From: JACVRW01 sp963811055
Lineage (GTDB): Bacteria > Actinomycetota > Thermoleophilia > Solirubrobacterales > Thermoleophilaceae
Direction of reading: 5' to 3'
Length of the DNA: 64,000 bases
Assembly (NCBI GenBank): GCA_963811055.1
Contig: CAWEPQ010000019.1
Location: 434,001 to 498,000, forward strand
Part shown: positions 39,488-49,739 of the stretch, piece after piece
How the letters are laid out: every line of letters begins with the position of its first letter
How positions within the stretch are numbered: the first letter of the stretch is position 1
The notes under the pieces: model-generated
Databases searched by the model: none
The model's input: only the letters and a program-made list of their open reading frames with translations
Told to the model about the DNA's origin: nothing
Made by a program: the position numbers and the translations under genes

Positions 39488-41523
39488 GCACCGCCACCAC
39501 CGCCACCGAGCTGGACCAGCTCTCCATCAACACGATTCGCACGCTGTCGATGGACGCGGTGCAGAAGGCGAACTCCGGCCATCCCGGCGCTCCGATGGCG
39601 CTCGCGCCGATCGCCTACCTGCTCTACAGCCGCGTGATGAAGCACAACCCGGAGGACCCCAAGTGGTTCGACCGGGACCGCTTCGTGCTCTCGGCCGGGC
39701 ACGCGTCGATGCTCCTCTACTCGACGCTCCACCTGAGCGGCTACGGCGTGAGCCTCGAGGACCTCGAGAACTTCCGGCAGATCGGCAGCCCCACCGCCGG
39801 CCATCCCGAGTACGAGGCGGACGGCGCTCCGGGCGTGGAGGTCACAACCGGCCCGCTCGGCCAGGGCCTGGGCAACGCGGTGGGCTTCGCGCTCGCCGAG
39901 CGGATGCTGGCGGCGCGCTTCAACCGCGACGGCCAGGAGATCGTGGATCACCACACTTACGCGATCGCCAGCGATGGCGACATGCAGGAGGGCGTGGCCT
40001 CGGAGGCCAGCTCGCTCGCCGGCCACCTCGGACTCGGCAGGCTCACGGTGTTCTACGACGACAACAAGATCCAGCTCGCGGGCGAGACGAAGATGGCCTT
40101 CAGCGAGGACGTGGGCGCGCGCTACGAGGCGTACGGCTGGCACGTGCAGAACCTGGGCGAGGACATCGAGCTCGACAACGTGGAGCAGGCGATCGAGGCC
40201 GCGCACGCAGTGGAGGGCCGGCCGTCGCTGATCATCCTGCGCACTCACATCGGCTTCGGCTCCCCGAACAAGCAGGACAGCCAGAAGGCGCACGGCTCGC
40301 CGCTCGGCGAGGACGAGGTGCGGCTGACCAAGGAGGCCTACGGCTGGGACCCCGACGCGCACTTCCTCGTGCCGGACGAGGTGCGGGAGCACTTCGGCGG
40401 GGTGGTCGAGCGCGGCAGGCAGGCGGAGGAGGACTGGAAGGGAAGGCTGGCCGCCTACCGCGAGCAGCACTCGGACCTGGCCTCGGAGCTGGACCTGTTC
40501 ATGGAGGGCCGGCTGCCCGACGGGTGGAGCTCCGACCGCCCGCGCTTCAGCCCCGACGACAAGCCGGTGGCCACCCGCAAGGCGTCCAACGAGGTGATCC
40601 AGTGGGTAGCTGGCCGCGTGCCGACCCTTGTCAGCGGCTCGGCCGACCTGGAGCCCTCCACGCTCACCGAGATCGACGACGGCGGCTCCGTGACGCGGGA
40701 CGACTACTCCGGCCGCAACGTCCACTACGGCGTCCGCGAGCACGGAATGGGCGCGATCGTGAACGGCCTCAACCTGCACGGAGTCCGCGCGTTCGGGTCG
40801 ACCTTCTTCAACTTCCTCGACTACATGAAGGGGTCGGTGCGCCTGGCCGCACTCATGCACCTCCCGGTGATCCAGGTCTTCACGCACGACTCCATCGGCC
40901 TCGGCGAGGACGGCCCCACGCACCAGCCGGTGGAGCAGCTGGCCCACCTGCGCGCCACGCCGAACATCAACGTCGTGCGCCCCGCGGACGCCAACGAGAC
41001 CGCGCTGGCCTGGGTGTTCGCGCTCGAGCAGGAGGACGGCCCCTGCGCGCTGGTGCTCAGCCGCCAGAATCTCCCGATCCTCGATCCTGACGCCGTTCCG
41101 GACGACGCGATCTCCCGCGGGGCCTACGCCCTGCGCGAGTCGTCCAACGGCACGGACATGGACGTGATCCTGATCGGCACCGGGTCGGAGCTCTCCATCT
41201 GCCTCGACGCCGCGGACCTGCTCGAGGCAGACGGCGTGGCCACCCGCGTGGTGAGCATGCCCTGCTACGACCGCTTCCTGGAGCAGGACGAGGCTTACAG
41301 GGACACGGTCCTGCCGCCCGCGTGCCGCGCCCGGGTATCGGTCGAGGCCGCGGCTACATTCGGATGGGAGCGCTTCACCACCGAGGACGGCGAGGCCGTG
41401 GGCATGACGGGCTTCGGCGCCTCGGGGCCGCAGCCGGCCCTGTACGAGCATTTCGGATTCACGCCCGAGCACGTGGCGGAACGCGCCCGAGCGGCGGTCA
41501 AGCGACTGGCCGCAAAGACATGA
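39484..41523 (+). CDS. tkt: Transketolase
   Basis: A 679-residue thiamine-diphosphate enzyme that moves two-carbon units in the pentose phosphate pathway. N-terminal NSGHPGAPMALAPIAYLLY, the TPP motif SDGDMQEG to YDDN, the THIGFGSPNKQDSQKAHGSPLG block and the pyrimidine-domain HDSIGLGEDGPTHQPVEQL are all intact. The length is normal and the three-domain layout is complete. The ATG overlaps the kinase stop (ATGA); tal-pgi starts ten bases after the stop behind an AGGAG site. Confidence 0.97.
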   Translation: MSTATTATELDQLSINTIRTLSMDAVQKANSGHPGAPMALAPIAYLLYSRVMKHNPEDPKWFDRDRFVLSAGHASMLLYSTLHLSGYGVSLEDLENFRQIGSPTAGHPEYEADGAPGVEVTTGPLGQGLGNAVGFALAERMLAARFNRDGQEIVDHHTYAIASDGDMQEGVASEASSLAGHLGLGRLTVFYDDNKIQLAGETKMAFSEDVGARYEAYGWHVQNLGEDIELDNVEQAIEAAHAVEGRPSLIILRTHIGFGSPNKQDSQKAHGSPLGEDEVRLTKEAYGWDPDAHFLVPDEVREHFGGVVERGRQAEEDWKGRLAAYREQHSDLASELDLFMEGRLPDGWSSDRPRFSPDDKPVATRKASNEVIQWVAGRVPTLVSGSADLEPSTLTEIDDGGSVTRDDYSGRNVHYGVREHGMGAIVNGLNLHGVRAFGSTFFNFLDYMKGSVRLAALMHLPVIQVFTHDSIGLGEDGPTHQPVEQLAHLRATPNINVVRPADANETALAWVFALEQEDGPCALVLSRQNLPILDPDAVPDDAISRGAYALRESSNGTDMDVILIGTGSELSICLDAADLLEADGVATRVVSMPCYDRFLEQDEAYRDTVLPPACRARVSVEAAATFGWERFTTEDGEAVGMTGFGASGPQPALYEHFGFTPEHVAERARAAVKRLAAKT

Positions 41524-41533
41524 GAGGAGCTCT

Positions 41534-44254
41534 ATGAGCGTCGAAGCTTCGGTCAATCAGCGGCTCGCGGCCCTCACGGCCGCGGGAACGAGCATCTGGC
41601 TGGACCAGATCAGCCGCGGCCTGATCACGTCCGGGGACCTCGAGCGGCTTGTGCGGGAGGACTGTCTGCGCGGCGTCACGTCCAACCCGGCGATCTTCGA
41701 GAAGGCGATCATCGGCGCCACCGACTACGACGAGCAGCTCAAGGAGCTGGCCGAGGAGGGGCTGGACCGGCGCCGCATCTACGAGGAGATCGCGATCCTC
41801 GACGTGCAGAGCGCCTGTGACGTGCTGCGGCCCGTCTGGGACGAGGCCGGCGGTGCGGACGGGTTCGTCTCGCTCGAGGTCGAGCCGGCGGTGGCTCACG
41901 ACACGGACCTGACGATCGAGCAGGCCAAGGACTTCTGGGGCCGGGTGGACCGCCCGAACCTGATGATCAAGATCCCCGGCACCACCGAGGGCGTGCCCGC
42001 GATCGAGGAGTCGATCGCCGCCGGGATCAACGTGAACGTGACACTGCTCTTCTCGGTCGAGTCGTACACCAACATCGCCGAGGCCTACATCCGCGGCATG
42101 GAGCGCCGTTTGGACGCGGGCGAGTCGATGGACATCCACTCCGTCGCCAGCTTCTTCGTCTCGCGCGTGGACACCGAGGTCGACAAGCGGCTCGAGGCAC
42201 TCGGGCGCGAGGACCTGCGCGGGATCGCGGCGGTGGCCAACGCCCGTGCCGCCTACGAGAAGTTCAACGAGCTGTTCCTCGGCGAGCGCTTCGCGCGCGT
42301 GCGCGACGCGGGCGCGCCCGTGCAACGTCCGCTCTGGGCATCGACCGGCGTGAAGGACCCGCGCTACCCCGACACCAAGTACGTGGAGACGCTGGTGGCG
42401 CCGCACACCGTGAACACGATGCCACTGCCCACGTTGCGCGCCTGCGCGGAGAAGCTCGAGGTCACCGGACCGACCGCCGACCAGGACCCGGCCGCCGACC
42501 TGAAGGCGCTCGCCGACGCCGGAATCGACATGACCGACGTGACGCAGAAGCTCCTGGACGACGGGATCCAGAAGTTCGTGGAGCCGTTCGACGCTCTGAT
42601 GGAGGGCATCGAGCTCGCGCGCGAAGGGGTGGTCACCGGGCGCCCGCCCACGATCAAGTCGTCGATCCCCGACGAGCTCGAGCCGGCGATCGCCAAGCGT
42701 GTGGAGAAGGCGCGCTCCGACGACGTGGTCAAGCGCCTCTGGAGCAAGGACGAGTCCCTGTGGGGCGGCCCGGGAGTGCCTGAGATCGGGGACCGGCTGG
42801 GCTGGCTCACGATCACGGACAAGCTGCTCGACCACGCCGACGAGCTCCAGGACTTCGTCGAGTCGGTGCGCGCCGACGGCTTCACCGACGTGGCTCTGCT
42901 CGGCATGGGCGGCTCGAGCCTCGGCCCTGAGGTGATTCGCCGCTCGTTCGGCGAGATCCCCGGAGCCATGCGCCTGCACGTGCTCGACTCGACCGACCCC
43001 GAGGCGGTGCTGGCCCTCGAGCGTTCGCTGGACCTGGAGCACACGCTGTTCGTGGTCTCCTCCAAGTCGGGCGGCACGATCGAGACGCTGTCGCACATGC
43101 GCTACTTCCTCGAGCGCAGCGGGGGCGACGGCAGCCGCTTCGTGGTGGTGACCGATCCGGGCAGTCCGCTGGTGGACACCGCCCGGGAGCTCGGCTTCAG
43201 GCGGGTGTTCGAGAACGATCCGAACATCGGCGGGCGCTACTCGGTGCTGTCGTACTTCGGCCTCGTGCCGGCCGCCCTGGCGGGCGTGAGCGTGGAGGCG
43301 CTGCTCGGCGCATCTCAGGTGGCGGAGCAGAACTGCGCCGGCAGCAGCGACACCAGCGAGAACTCCGGGCTCTGGCTCGGGATTGTGATGGGCGAGCTGG
43401 CGCTGCAGGGTCGCGACAAGCTGACCTTCATCGTGTCGCCGCCGATCGAGAGCTTCGGGCTCTGGGCCGAGCAGCTGGTGGCCGAGTCCACCGGCAAGCA
43501 GGGCAAGGGCATCCTCCCGGTGGCGGACGAGCCTCTCGGCGATCCGGAGTCCTACGGCGACGATCGGCTGTTCGTGTACCTGCGCAATGCCGACGAGCCC
43601 GACGAGGACCTCGACAAGCGTGTGGACGAGCTGGCCCGGGCGGACCACCCGACCGTCACCCTCGACGTGCACGGCGCGGCGGACCTCGGCCGCATCTTCT
43701 TCTTCGCGGAGTTCGCGACCGCCGTGGCCGGCTGGGTGCTCGGCATCAACCCGTTCGACCAGCCGAACGTGCAGGAGGCCAAGGACAACACCGCCAAGGT
43801 GCTCGAGGGCGGAGACCTGCCGGAGGTGGACGCCGGTGACCTGGCCGGCCTGCTGAAGGCTGCCAAGCCGCCTCACTACGTGGCCATCCTCGGCTTCACG
43901 GCACCGTCCGACGAGGTGGACGCCGCGGTGGCCGAGCTCCGCGGCGTGATCCGCGATGCCACCAAGGCCACCACCACGTTCGGGTACGGCCCGCGCTACC
44001 TGCACTCCACCGGGCAGTTCCACAAGGGCGGCCCGTCGGTGGGGCTGTTCCTGGAGTTGCTGCACCCGAGCTCCGAGGCCGCGGAGATCCCCGAGGCGGG
44101 CTACGCCTTCGAGCACCTGAAGAACGCCCAGGCGATCGGAGATCTCCAGACGCTGCGCGACCATGGCCTGACGGCGGTACAGGTGCGACTGGACGGCGAC
44201 GCCGCCGAGGGGGTGCGAGAACTCACGAGGCGCGCGAAGGAGGCGCTCTCATGA
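41534..44254 (+). CDS. tal-pgi: Bifunctional transaldolase / glucose-6-phosphate isomerase
   Basis: A 906-residue fusion. The transaldolase half (to about residue 365) starts MSVEASVNQRLAALTAAGTSIWLDQISRGLI with LRGVTSNPAIFEKAI, and has the Schiff-base lysine in RPNLMIKIPGT. The isomerase half (about 375-906) has VALLGMGGSSLGPEVIRRSF, LFVVSSKSGGTIET (the SIS phosphate loop) and GIVMGELALQGRDK onward. The isomerase end near HKGGPSVGLFLELLHP replaces the canonical PGI tail. The fusion joins the oxidative and non-oxidative ends of the pentose route. Such fusions are known in some actinobacteria and Gluconobacter. AGGAG precedes the ATG. Confidence 0.95.
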   Translation: MSVEASVNQRLAALTAAGTSIWLDQISRGLITSGDLERLVREDCLRGVTSNPAIFEKAIIGATDYDEQLKELAEEGLDRRRIYEEIAILDVQSACDVLRPVWDEAGGADGFVSLEVEPAVAHDTDLTIEQAKDFWGRVDRPNLMIKIPGTTEGVPAIEESIAAGINVNVTLLFSVESYTNIAEAYIRGMERRLDAGESMDIHSVASFFVSRVDTEVDKRLEALGREDLRGIAAVANARAAYEKFNELFLGERFARVRDAGAPVQRPLWASTGVKDPRYPDTKYVETLVAPHTVNTMPLPTLRACAEKLEVTGPTADQDPAADLKALADAGIDMTDVTQKLLDDGIQKFVEPFDALMEGIELAREGVVTGRPPTIKSSIPDELEPAIAKRVEKARSDDVVKRLWSKDESLWGGPGVPEIGDRLGWLTITDKLLDHADELQDFVESVRADGFTDVALLGMGGSSLGPEVIRRSFGEIPGAMRLHVLDSTDPEAVLALERSLDLEHTLFVVSSKSGGTIETLSHMRYFLERSGGDGSRFVVVTDPGSPLVDTARELGFRRVFENDPNIGGRYSVLSYFGLVPAALAGVSVEALLGASQVAEQNCAGSSDTSENSGLWLGIVMGELALQGRDKLTFIVSPPIESFGLWAEQLVAESTGKQGKGILPVADEPLGDPESYGDDRLFVYLRNADEPDEDLDKRVDELARADHPTVTLDVHGAADLGRIFFFAEFATAVAGWVLGINPFDQPNVQEAKDNTAKVLEGGDLPEVDAGDLAGLLKAAKPPHYVAILGFTAPSDEVDAAVAELRGVIRDATKATTTFGYGPRYLHSTGQFHKGGPSVGLFLELLHPSSEAAEIPEAGYAFEHLKNAQAIGDLQTLRDHGLTAVQVRLDGDAAEGVRELTRRAKEALS

Positions 44255-45204
44255 AGCTCGGCTTCGTAGGGCTCGGGAAGATGGGCGGCAACATGGTCCA
44301 TCGCATCCACCGCGACTCGGAGCACGAGGTGGTGGCCTTCGACTTCAGCCAGGAGGCCGTGAGCGAGGCCGAGGGCCACGGCGCCGCCGGCGCTTCATCG
44401 CTCGAGGAGCTGATCGCTCAACTCGAGCCCCCGCGCGCGGTCTGGGTGATGGTGCCGGCGGGCGATCCCACGACCGAGACCGTCGAGAAGCTCGGCGAGC
44501 TGATGGACGCGGGCGACATGATCATCGACGGCGGCAACAGCCGCTGGACCGACGACAAGGCGCGCGCCGCCGCGCTGGAGCCGAAGGGCATCCACTACGT
44601 GGACGTGGGCACCTCCGGAGGCGTCTGGGGGCTCCAGGTGGGCTACTGCATGATGGTCGGGGGACCCGACGAGGCTGTGGAGCGGCTCTCGCCCGTCCTC
44701 GACGTGCTGGCACCGCCGTCCGACGACGTGCACGGTCCAGGCTGGGGGCACTTCGGAGGAGTCGGGGCGGGCCACTACGTGAAGATGGTCCACAACGGCG
44801 TGGAGTACGGGATGATGCAGGCCTACGCCGAGGGCTTCTCGCTCTTCGACGCCTCCGAGTACGACCTCGACAACGCGCAGATCGCCCACCTCTGGATGCA
44901 GGGCTCCGTCGTGCGCTCGTGGCTCTGCGAGCTGGCGGCCAACGCCTTCGAGCAGGAGGGCAACGACCTCGAGCGCCTCGAGCCCTACGTTGAGGACTCC
45001 GGCGAGGGCCGCTGGACGGTCGAGGACTCGATCGACAAGCGCATACCCACCCCCGTGATCACCACCTCGCTGTTCGAGCGCTTCTCCTCGCGCGGCCAGA
45101 ACTCGTTCGCGGCGAAGGTCAACGCCGCGCTGCGCAACCAGTTCGGCGGACACGCCGTCAAGGCGGTCGATCCCGCCGCCCAGGCCCAGCCGCACGCGGA
45201 GTAG
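44251..45204 (+). CDS. gnd: 6-phosphogluconate dehydrogenase, decarboxylating, short (GndA/YqeC-like) type
   Basis: A 317-residue enzyme that oxidises 6-phosphogluconate to ribulose 5-phosphate. The Rossmann start is MKLGFVGLGKMGGNMV, with IIDGGNSRWTDD, the substrate motif VGTSGGVWGLQVGYCMMVGG, and the catalytic KMVHNGVEYGMMQAYAEG. It is about 150 residues shorter than the classic 470-residue enzyme; the short type usually prefers NAD. The ATG overlaps the tal-pgi stop (ATGA). zwf follows after four bases. Confidence 0.94.
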   Translation: MKLGFVGLGKMGGNMVHRIHRDSEHEVVAFDFSQEAVSEAEGHGAAGASSLEELIAQLEPPRAVWVMVPAGDPTTETVEKLGELMDAGDMIIDGGNSRWTDDKARAAALEPKGIHYVDVGTSGGVWGLQVGYCMMVGGPDEAVERLSPVLDVLAPPSDDVHGPGWGHFGGVGAGHYVKMVHNGVEYGMMQAYAEGFSLFDASEYDLDNAQIAHLWMQGSVVRSWLCELAANAFEQEGNDLERLEPYVEDSGEGRWTVEDSIDKRIPTPVITTSLFERFSSRGQNSFAAKVNAALRNQFGGHAVKAVDPAAQAQPHAE

Positions 45205-45208
45205 CCGG

Positions 45209-46739
45209 ATGGCCGCCGTCGAGCAGCAGCCGAACCCGCTCACCGAAGGCCTCGAGCGGATGCCGGTGCACCCCACGACGCTGGTGATATTCGGTGGCAC
45301 CGGCGACCTCGCCAAACGCAAGCTGCTGCCCGCGATCTACAACCTTGCGCACGAGGGAGCGCTGCCCGAGCGCTTCAACCTGATCGCCGTGTCGCGCAGC
45401 GACATCCCTCACGGGGACTACCAGGACATGGCGCGCGAGTGCATCAGCGAGTTCTCGCGCCGGAAGCCGGACGAGAAGGTGCTCGACGGGCTGCTCGCCA
45501 ACGTGCGCTACGTGCCCGGCACCTTCGACGACGAGACGATGTACGAGCGCCTCAAGGGATGCCTGGCCGAGTTCGACGAGGCGGCGGGCATCGTCTTCAA
45601 CCGCGTCTTCTACCTCTCCACGGCGCCGATGTTCTTCCCGGTGATCGTGGGCAAGCTCGGCGAGCACGGCCTACAGCAGCACGAGGAGGCCGAGGTGCGC
45701 GTGGTGATCGAGAAGCCGATCGGCAGGAACCTCACCGAGGCCAGGGATTTGAACAAAGCGGTCCTGAGCGTGTTGCAGGAGGACCAGGTCTTCCGGATCG
45801 ACCACTACCTCGGCAAGGAAACCGTCCAGAACATGATGGCGCTGCGGTTCGCCAACGGACTGTTCGAGCCGATCTGGAACCGCAACTACATCGACTTCGT
45901 CCAGATCACGGCGGCCGAGGACCTGGGCGTGGGCACGCGCGCGGGGTACTACGACACCTCCGGGGCGATGCGCGACCTGGTGCAGAACCACATGCTCCAG
46001 CTGCTCGCGCTGCTCTGCATGGAGCCGCCGGTCACGTTCTCCGCCGACGACGTGCGCGACGAGAAGGTCAAGGTGCTGCACGCGATCCATCCGCCGACCG
46101 TGGACGAGGTGCCCAAGATGGCGGTGCGCTCGCAGTACGGCGCCGGCATGGTGGGAGGGCAGCAGGTGCCCGGTTACCTGGAGGAGGCCGACGTGCCGCC
46201 CGACTCGAGGACGGAGACCTACACCGCGCTGCAAGCTCGAGGTGGACAACTGGCGCTGGGCGGGCGTGCCGATCTACCTGCGCACCGGCAAGCGCCTGGC
46301 ACGCAAGATCACCGAGATAGCGGTCACGCTCAAGCCGGTGCCCCACCTGGCGTTCGAGCAGCAGGGCTCGGTGGGCGTCCAGCCCAACCAGCTGATCATG
46401 ACCATGCAGCCCAACGAGGGCGTGGCGATCTCACTCGGCGCGAAGATCCCGGGCTCGCGGATGCGCATCCGGCCGGTGAACATGGAGTTCCTCTACGGCA
46501 CGGCGTTCCTCTCGCAGTCCCCGGAGGCCTACGAGCGCCTGATCATGGACGCGATGCGCGGCGACGCGACGCTCTTCACCCGTGACGACGAGGTGGAGGC
46601 CCAGTGGCGCATCATCGACCCGATCCTCCAGGCCTGGGAGCAGGACGATCAGCCTCTGCCGCAGTACGCCTCGGGCTCGCACGGGCCCGAGGAGGCGAAC
46701 TCGATCCTCGAAGAAGGGGACCGGTGGCGGACGATCTGA
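45209..46739 (+). pseudogene. zwf: Glucose-6-phosphate 1-dehydrogenase interrupted by one extra base
   Basis: All zwf domains are present but split between two frames. The first part (45209 to about 46231) has FGGTGDLAKRKLLPAIYNL, VRVVIEKPIGR and the catalytic RIDHYLGKETVQNM. After DSRTETYTAL the frame turns into foreign sequence. From 46233 the next frame reads KLEVDNWRWAGVPIYLRTGKRL and continues to the end at 46739 (PLPQYASGSHGPEEANSIL). Removing one base, the C at about 46232, restores a 510-residue enzyme of normal length. It would oxidise glucose 6-phosphate with OpcA as assembly partner. A base error is more likely than true loss because both halves are unchanged. Confidence 0.92.
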
Positions 46740-47809
46740 GCGGCGGCGGCACCTTCATGGACGGGGTCTGGTCCGAGCAGGACACCACCCCGTCCGCCAT
46801 CGCCACCGCTCTGCAGGAGCTCCTCAAGCAGCATCACGACGACGAGGAGGCGATCGCACCGGCGCGGGTGCTCAATCTCGTGGTGATCGCCGACCACGAG
46901 TGGCGGGGCGAGATCCTCAATCGGCTGGAGCGCGTGGGCCGCTACTACCCCTCGCGGCTCATCCTCTGCTCGGTGGAGTCCGGGCGCACACGGCTCGATG
47001 CGAGGGTCACCACGAGGGTGGAGGGAGACCGGGGACCTGGCGAGCTGCCGCTCTACCACGAGGAGGTGCTGGTCGAGGTGGGCGAGGGGCACCTCTCGAA
47101 GATGGACACGATCGTGGATCCGCTGGTGGTGAGCGACCTGGCCACCGTCGTCTGGGCGCCGCACCGGCACACCGACGCGGTCGACTCGCTCCTGCGGCTG
47201 GCCCAGGTGATCCTGGTGGACTCCGAGCAGTGGCCGGACCCGGCCTTCGCGGCGCAGCGCGCGGCGGAGCTCAAGGCCCGGGCATATGTCGTGGACCTCG
47301 CCTGGCTGCGATCGACACCGTGGCGGGAGCGGGTGGCGGCGACCTTCGATCCCATCATGTGGAGGCGCGAGCTCCCCGCGATCAGCGCGGTCACCGCCCG
47401 CCACCGCCCTGAGTCGGTGATCACCGGCGTGCTCTTCTTCGGGTGGCTCTCCTCGCGGCTCGGCTGGGAACCCGGATCGATCATGGATCGCGGCGGCACG
47501 CTCTTCGGGCGCTGCCACGCCCGTCGGCAGGACGTGGAGCTGACGCTCGAGCCGGATCCCTCCATGACGTCCCCCGGGCTGGCCGGGGTCACGATCACCA
47601 CGGCGCTCGGCACCGAGATCGACCTGAACCGCGGACCGGGCGGGCTGTCGGCGCGGCGGCACACCAAGGACGGCAAGGAGTCGACCTGGACGGTGCTCGG
47701 CGCGTCGCGCGGGGAGGCGGGCATCCTCGGCGAGGGCATCCGGCAGGCGCTGCTGCGCGACCCCACGTACGCCCCTGCGCTCGAGGCGGCCGGCGCGATG
47801 CTCACGTGA
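46724..47809 (+). CDS. opcA: OpcA, glucose-6-phosphate dehydrogenase assembly protein
   Basis: A 361-residue OpcA of the actinobacterial and cyanobacterial type that activates or assembles Zwf. Segments such as WSEQDTTPSAIATALQELLKQHHDD, ARVLNLVVIADHEW, PSRLILCSVESGRTRLDARV and the DPLVVSDLATVVWAPHRH block match the family. The GTG at 46724 with AAGGGG upstream is preferred; it overlaps the last 16 bases of zwf. Adjacent placement to zwf is the rule for opcA and gives independent support. Its stop overlaps the GH15 start (GTGA). Confidence 0.93.
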   Translation: MADDLSGGGTFMDGVWSEQDTTPSAIATALQELLKQHHDDEEAIAPARVLNLVVIADHEWRGEILNRLERVGRYYPSRLILCSVESGRTRLDARVTTRVEGDRGPGELPLYHEEVLVEVGEGHLSKMDTIVDPLVVSDLATVVWAPHRHTDAVDSLLRLAQVILVDSEQWPDPAFAAQRAAELKARAYVVDLAWLRSTPWRERVAATFDPIMWRRELPAISAVTARHRPESVITGVLFFGWLSSRLGWEPGSIMDRGGTLFGRCHARRQDVELTLEPDPSMTSPGLAGVTITTALGTEIDLNRGPGGLSARRHTKDGKESTWTVLGASRGEAGILGEGIRQALLRDPTYAPALEAAGAMLT

Positions 47810-49734
47810 ACGAGTTCGTGGCCGACGGCTCGCGCCCGGGGAGCGTGTTCCCGCCGATCGCCCAGTACGCCTTCCTCTCCGACTGCGAGACCTGTGCCCT
47901 GGTGGCTCCCAGCGGCAACGTGGAGTGGCTGTGCCTCCCGCGCTTCGACTCGCCGAGCGTGTTCGGCTCGATCCTCGACCGCGACGCGGGAGGGTTCCGC
48001 CTCGGCCCCGCTGACGTGGAGGTGCCGGCCGACCGCCGCTACCTGCCCGGCACGATGGTGCTCGAGACCAGCTGGGGCGCGCGCGGCGGGTGGATCATCG
48101 TGCGCGACGTCCTGCTGATCGGCCCTTGGCACCACGAGGCCGACCGCTCGAACACCCACCGCCGCTCGCCCACCGACTACGACGCCGATCACGTCCTGCT
48201 GCGGCTCGTCCGCTGCGTGAACGGCGAGGTACAGGTGAAGCTCGACTGCGAGCCGGTGTTCGACTACGGGCAGCGGGCGTGCGGCTGGGAGTACCTGGGC
48301 GACGGCTACCACGAGGCTCGCGCCGGCGCCGAGGGCTGCGACGTAGCGCTCTCCCTCACCACCGACATGCGCCTCGGTTTCGAGGGCCCCCGCGCGACCG
48401 CGCGGACGCTGATGAAGGAGGGGGACACCCTCTTCGCGGCGCTCTCCTGGTCAGAGCACCCGGCGCCAAAGGAGTTCAAGGAGGCCTACGACCGGCTCGT
48501 GTGGACCGCCCACCACTGGCAGCACTGGCTGGACCACGGCGAGTTCCCGGACCATCCCTGGCGCACCTACCTCCAGCGCAGCGCGCTCACGCTCAAGGGG
48601 CTCTCCTACGCACCCACGGGGGCGATGGTGGCCGCCGCCACCACCTCGCTGCCCGAGACGCCCGGCGGCGAGCGCAACTGGGACTACCGCTACACCTGGA
48701 TCCGCGACGCCACCTTCATGCTCTGGGGTCTCTACACCCTCGGCTTCGACTGGGAGGCCAACGACTTCTTCTACTTCATCGCCGACGTGGCGGAGGCCGA
48801 GGAGGGCCAGCTCCAGATCATGTACGGGATCGGCGGCGAGGACGAGCTCGAGGAGAGCACGCTGCCGCTGGCCGGCTACGAGGGCGCGCGGCCGGTGCGG
48901 ATCGGCAACGGCGCCTACGACCAGGACCAGCACGACGTGTGGGGCGCCTACCTCGACTCGATCTACCTGCACACCAAGTCGCGCGACGGTCTGCCCGAGC
49001 GGGTCTGGCCGATCGTCAAGAAGCAGGTGGAGGCGGCGCTGGCCAACTGGGCCGACCCCGATCGCGGAATCTGGGAGGTGCGCGGCGACCCCAAGCACTT
49101 CACCTCCTCCAAGCTGATGTGCTGGGTGGCGCTCGACCGCGGCGCGCGGCTGGCGGAGCTGCGCGAGGAGCTCGACACGGCCGCCCGCTGGCAGTCCGCC
49201 GCCGACGAGATCCACGCGGACATCTGCAAGAACGCCCTGGACGACCGCGGCGTCTTCTGCCAGCACTACGAGACGGACGCGCTCGACGCGTCGGTGCTGC
49301 TGATGCCGCTCGTGCGCTTCCTTCCTCCCAGCGACGAGCGGGTGAGGGCCACGGTGCTCGCGATCGCCGACGAGCTGACAGAGGACGGCCTGGTGCTGCG
49401 CTACCGCACGGACGAGACCGACGACGGGCTGAGCGGCGAGGAGGGCACCTTCACGATCTGCTCCTTCTGGCTCGTGTCGGCGCTCGTGGAGATCGGCGCG
49501 CTCGAGCGCGGCCGCGCCCTCTGCGAGAAGCTGCTCTCGTACGCGAGCCCGCTGGGGCTGTACGCGGAGGAGATCGATCCGCGCTCGGGACGCCACTTCG
49601 GCAACTTCCCGCAGGCGTTCACCCACCTCGCTCTGATCAACGCGGTGATGCACGTGATCCGGGCCGACCAGGGCGTCGAGTCCGGCGCCTTCGACTTCGA
49701 CCGCGAGCTGGCGCGCCAGCGCTCCGCACCCTGA
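47806..49734 (+). CDS. Glycoside hydrolase family 15 protein (glucoamylase/trehalase-like)
   Basis: A 642-residue enzyme with an N-terminal beta-sandwich (about residues 15-230) and a C-terminal alpha/alpha six-barrel. The catalytic blocks are GGERNWDYRYTWIRDATFMLWGL with the general acid/base region, KLMCWVALDRG and GEEGTFTICSFWLVSALVE, which carries the catalytic glutamates. There is no signal peptide, so it is cytosolic. Actinobacterial enzymes of this type act on trehalose or on small alpha-glucans; the choice cannot be made here. Placed after opcA, it could feed glucose to the first-gene kinase. The GTG overlaps the opcA stop. Confidence 0.92.
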   Translation: MNEFVADGSRPGSVFPPIAQYAFLSDCETCALVAPSGNVEWLCLPRFDSPSVFGSILDRDAGGFRLGPADVEVPADRRYLPGTMVLETSWGARGGWIIVRDVLLIGPWHHEADRSNTHRRSPTDYDADHVLLRLVRCVNGEVQVKLDCEPVFDYGQRACGWEYLGDGYHEARAGAEGCDVALSLTTDMRLGFEGPRATARTLMKEGDTLFAALSWSEHPAPKEFKEAYDRLVWTAHHWQHWLDHGEFPDHPWRTYLQRSALTLKGLSYAPTGAMVAAATTSLPETPGGERNWDYRYTWIRDATFMLWGLYTLGFDWEANDFFYFIADVAEAEEGQLQIMYGIGGEDELEESTLPLAGYEGARPVRIGNGAYDQDQHDVWGAYLDSIYLHTKSRDGLPERVWPIVKKQVEAALANWADPDRGIWEVRGDPKHFTSSKLMCWVALDRGARLAELREELDTAARWQSAADEIHADICKNALDDRGVFCQHYETDALDASVLLMPLVRFLPPSDERVRATVLAIADELTEDGLVLRYRTDETDDGLSGEEGTFTICSFWLVSALVEIGALERGRALCEKLLSYASPLGLYAEEIDPRSGRHFGNFPQAFTHLALINAVMHVIRADQGVESGAFDFDRELARQRSAP

Positions 49735-49739
49735 TCGCC

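Noticed and set aside
39235..41556. A 773-codon open frame on the minus strand opposite tkt
   Set aside because: It is a shadow of the transketolase gene: high GC third positions remove stops on the other strand. The protein is low in hydrophobic cores and has no family motif.
41498..44164. An 888-codon open frame on the minus strand opposite tal-pgi
   Set aside because: Same GC effect; the plus-strand gene has complete catalytic motifs in both halves, the minus frame has none.
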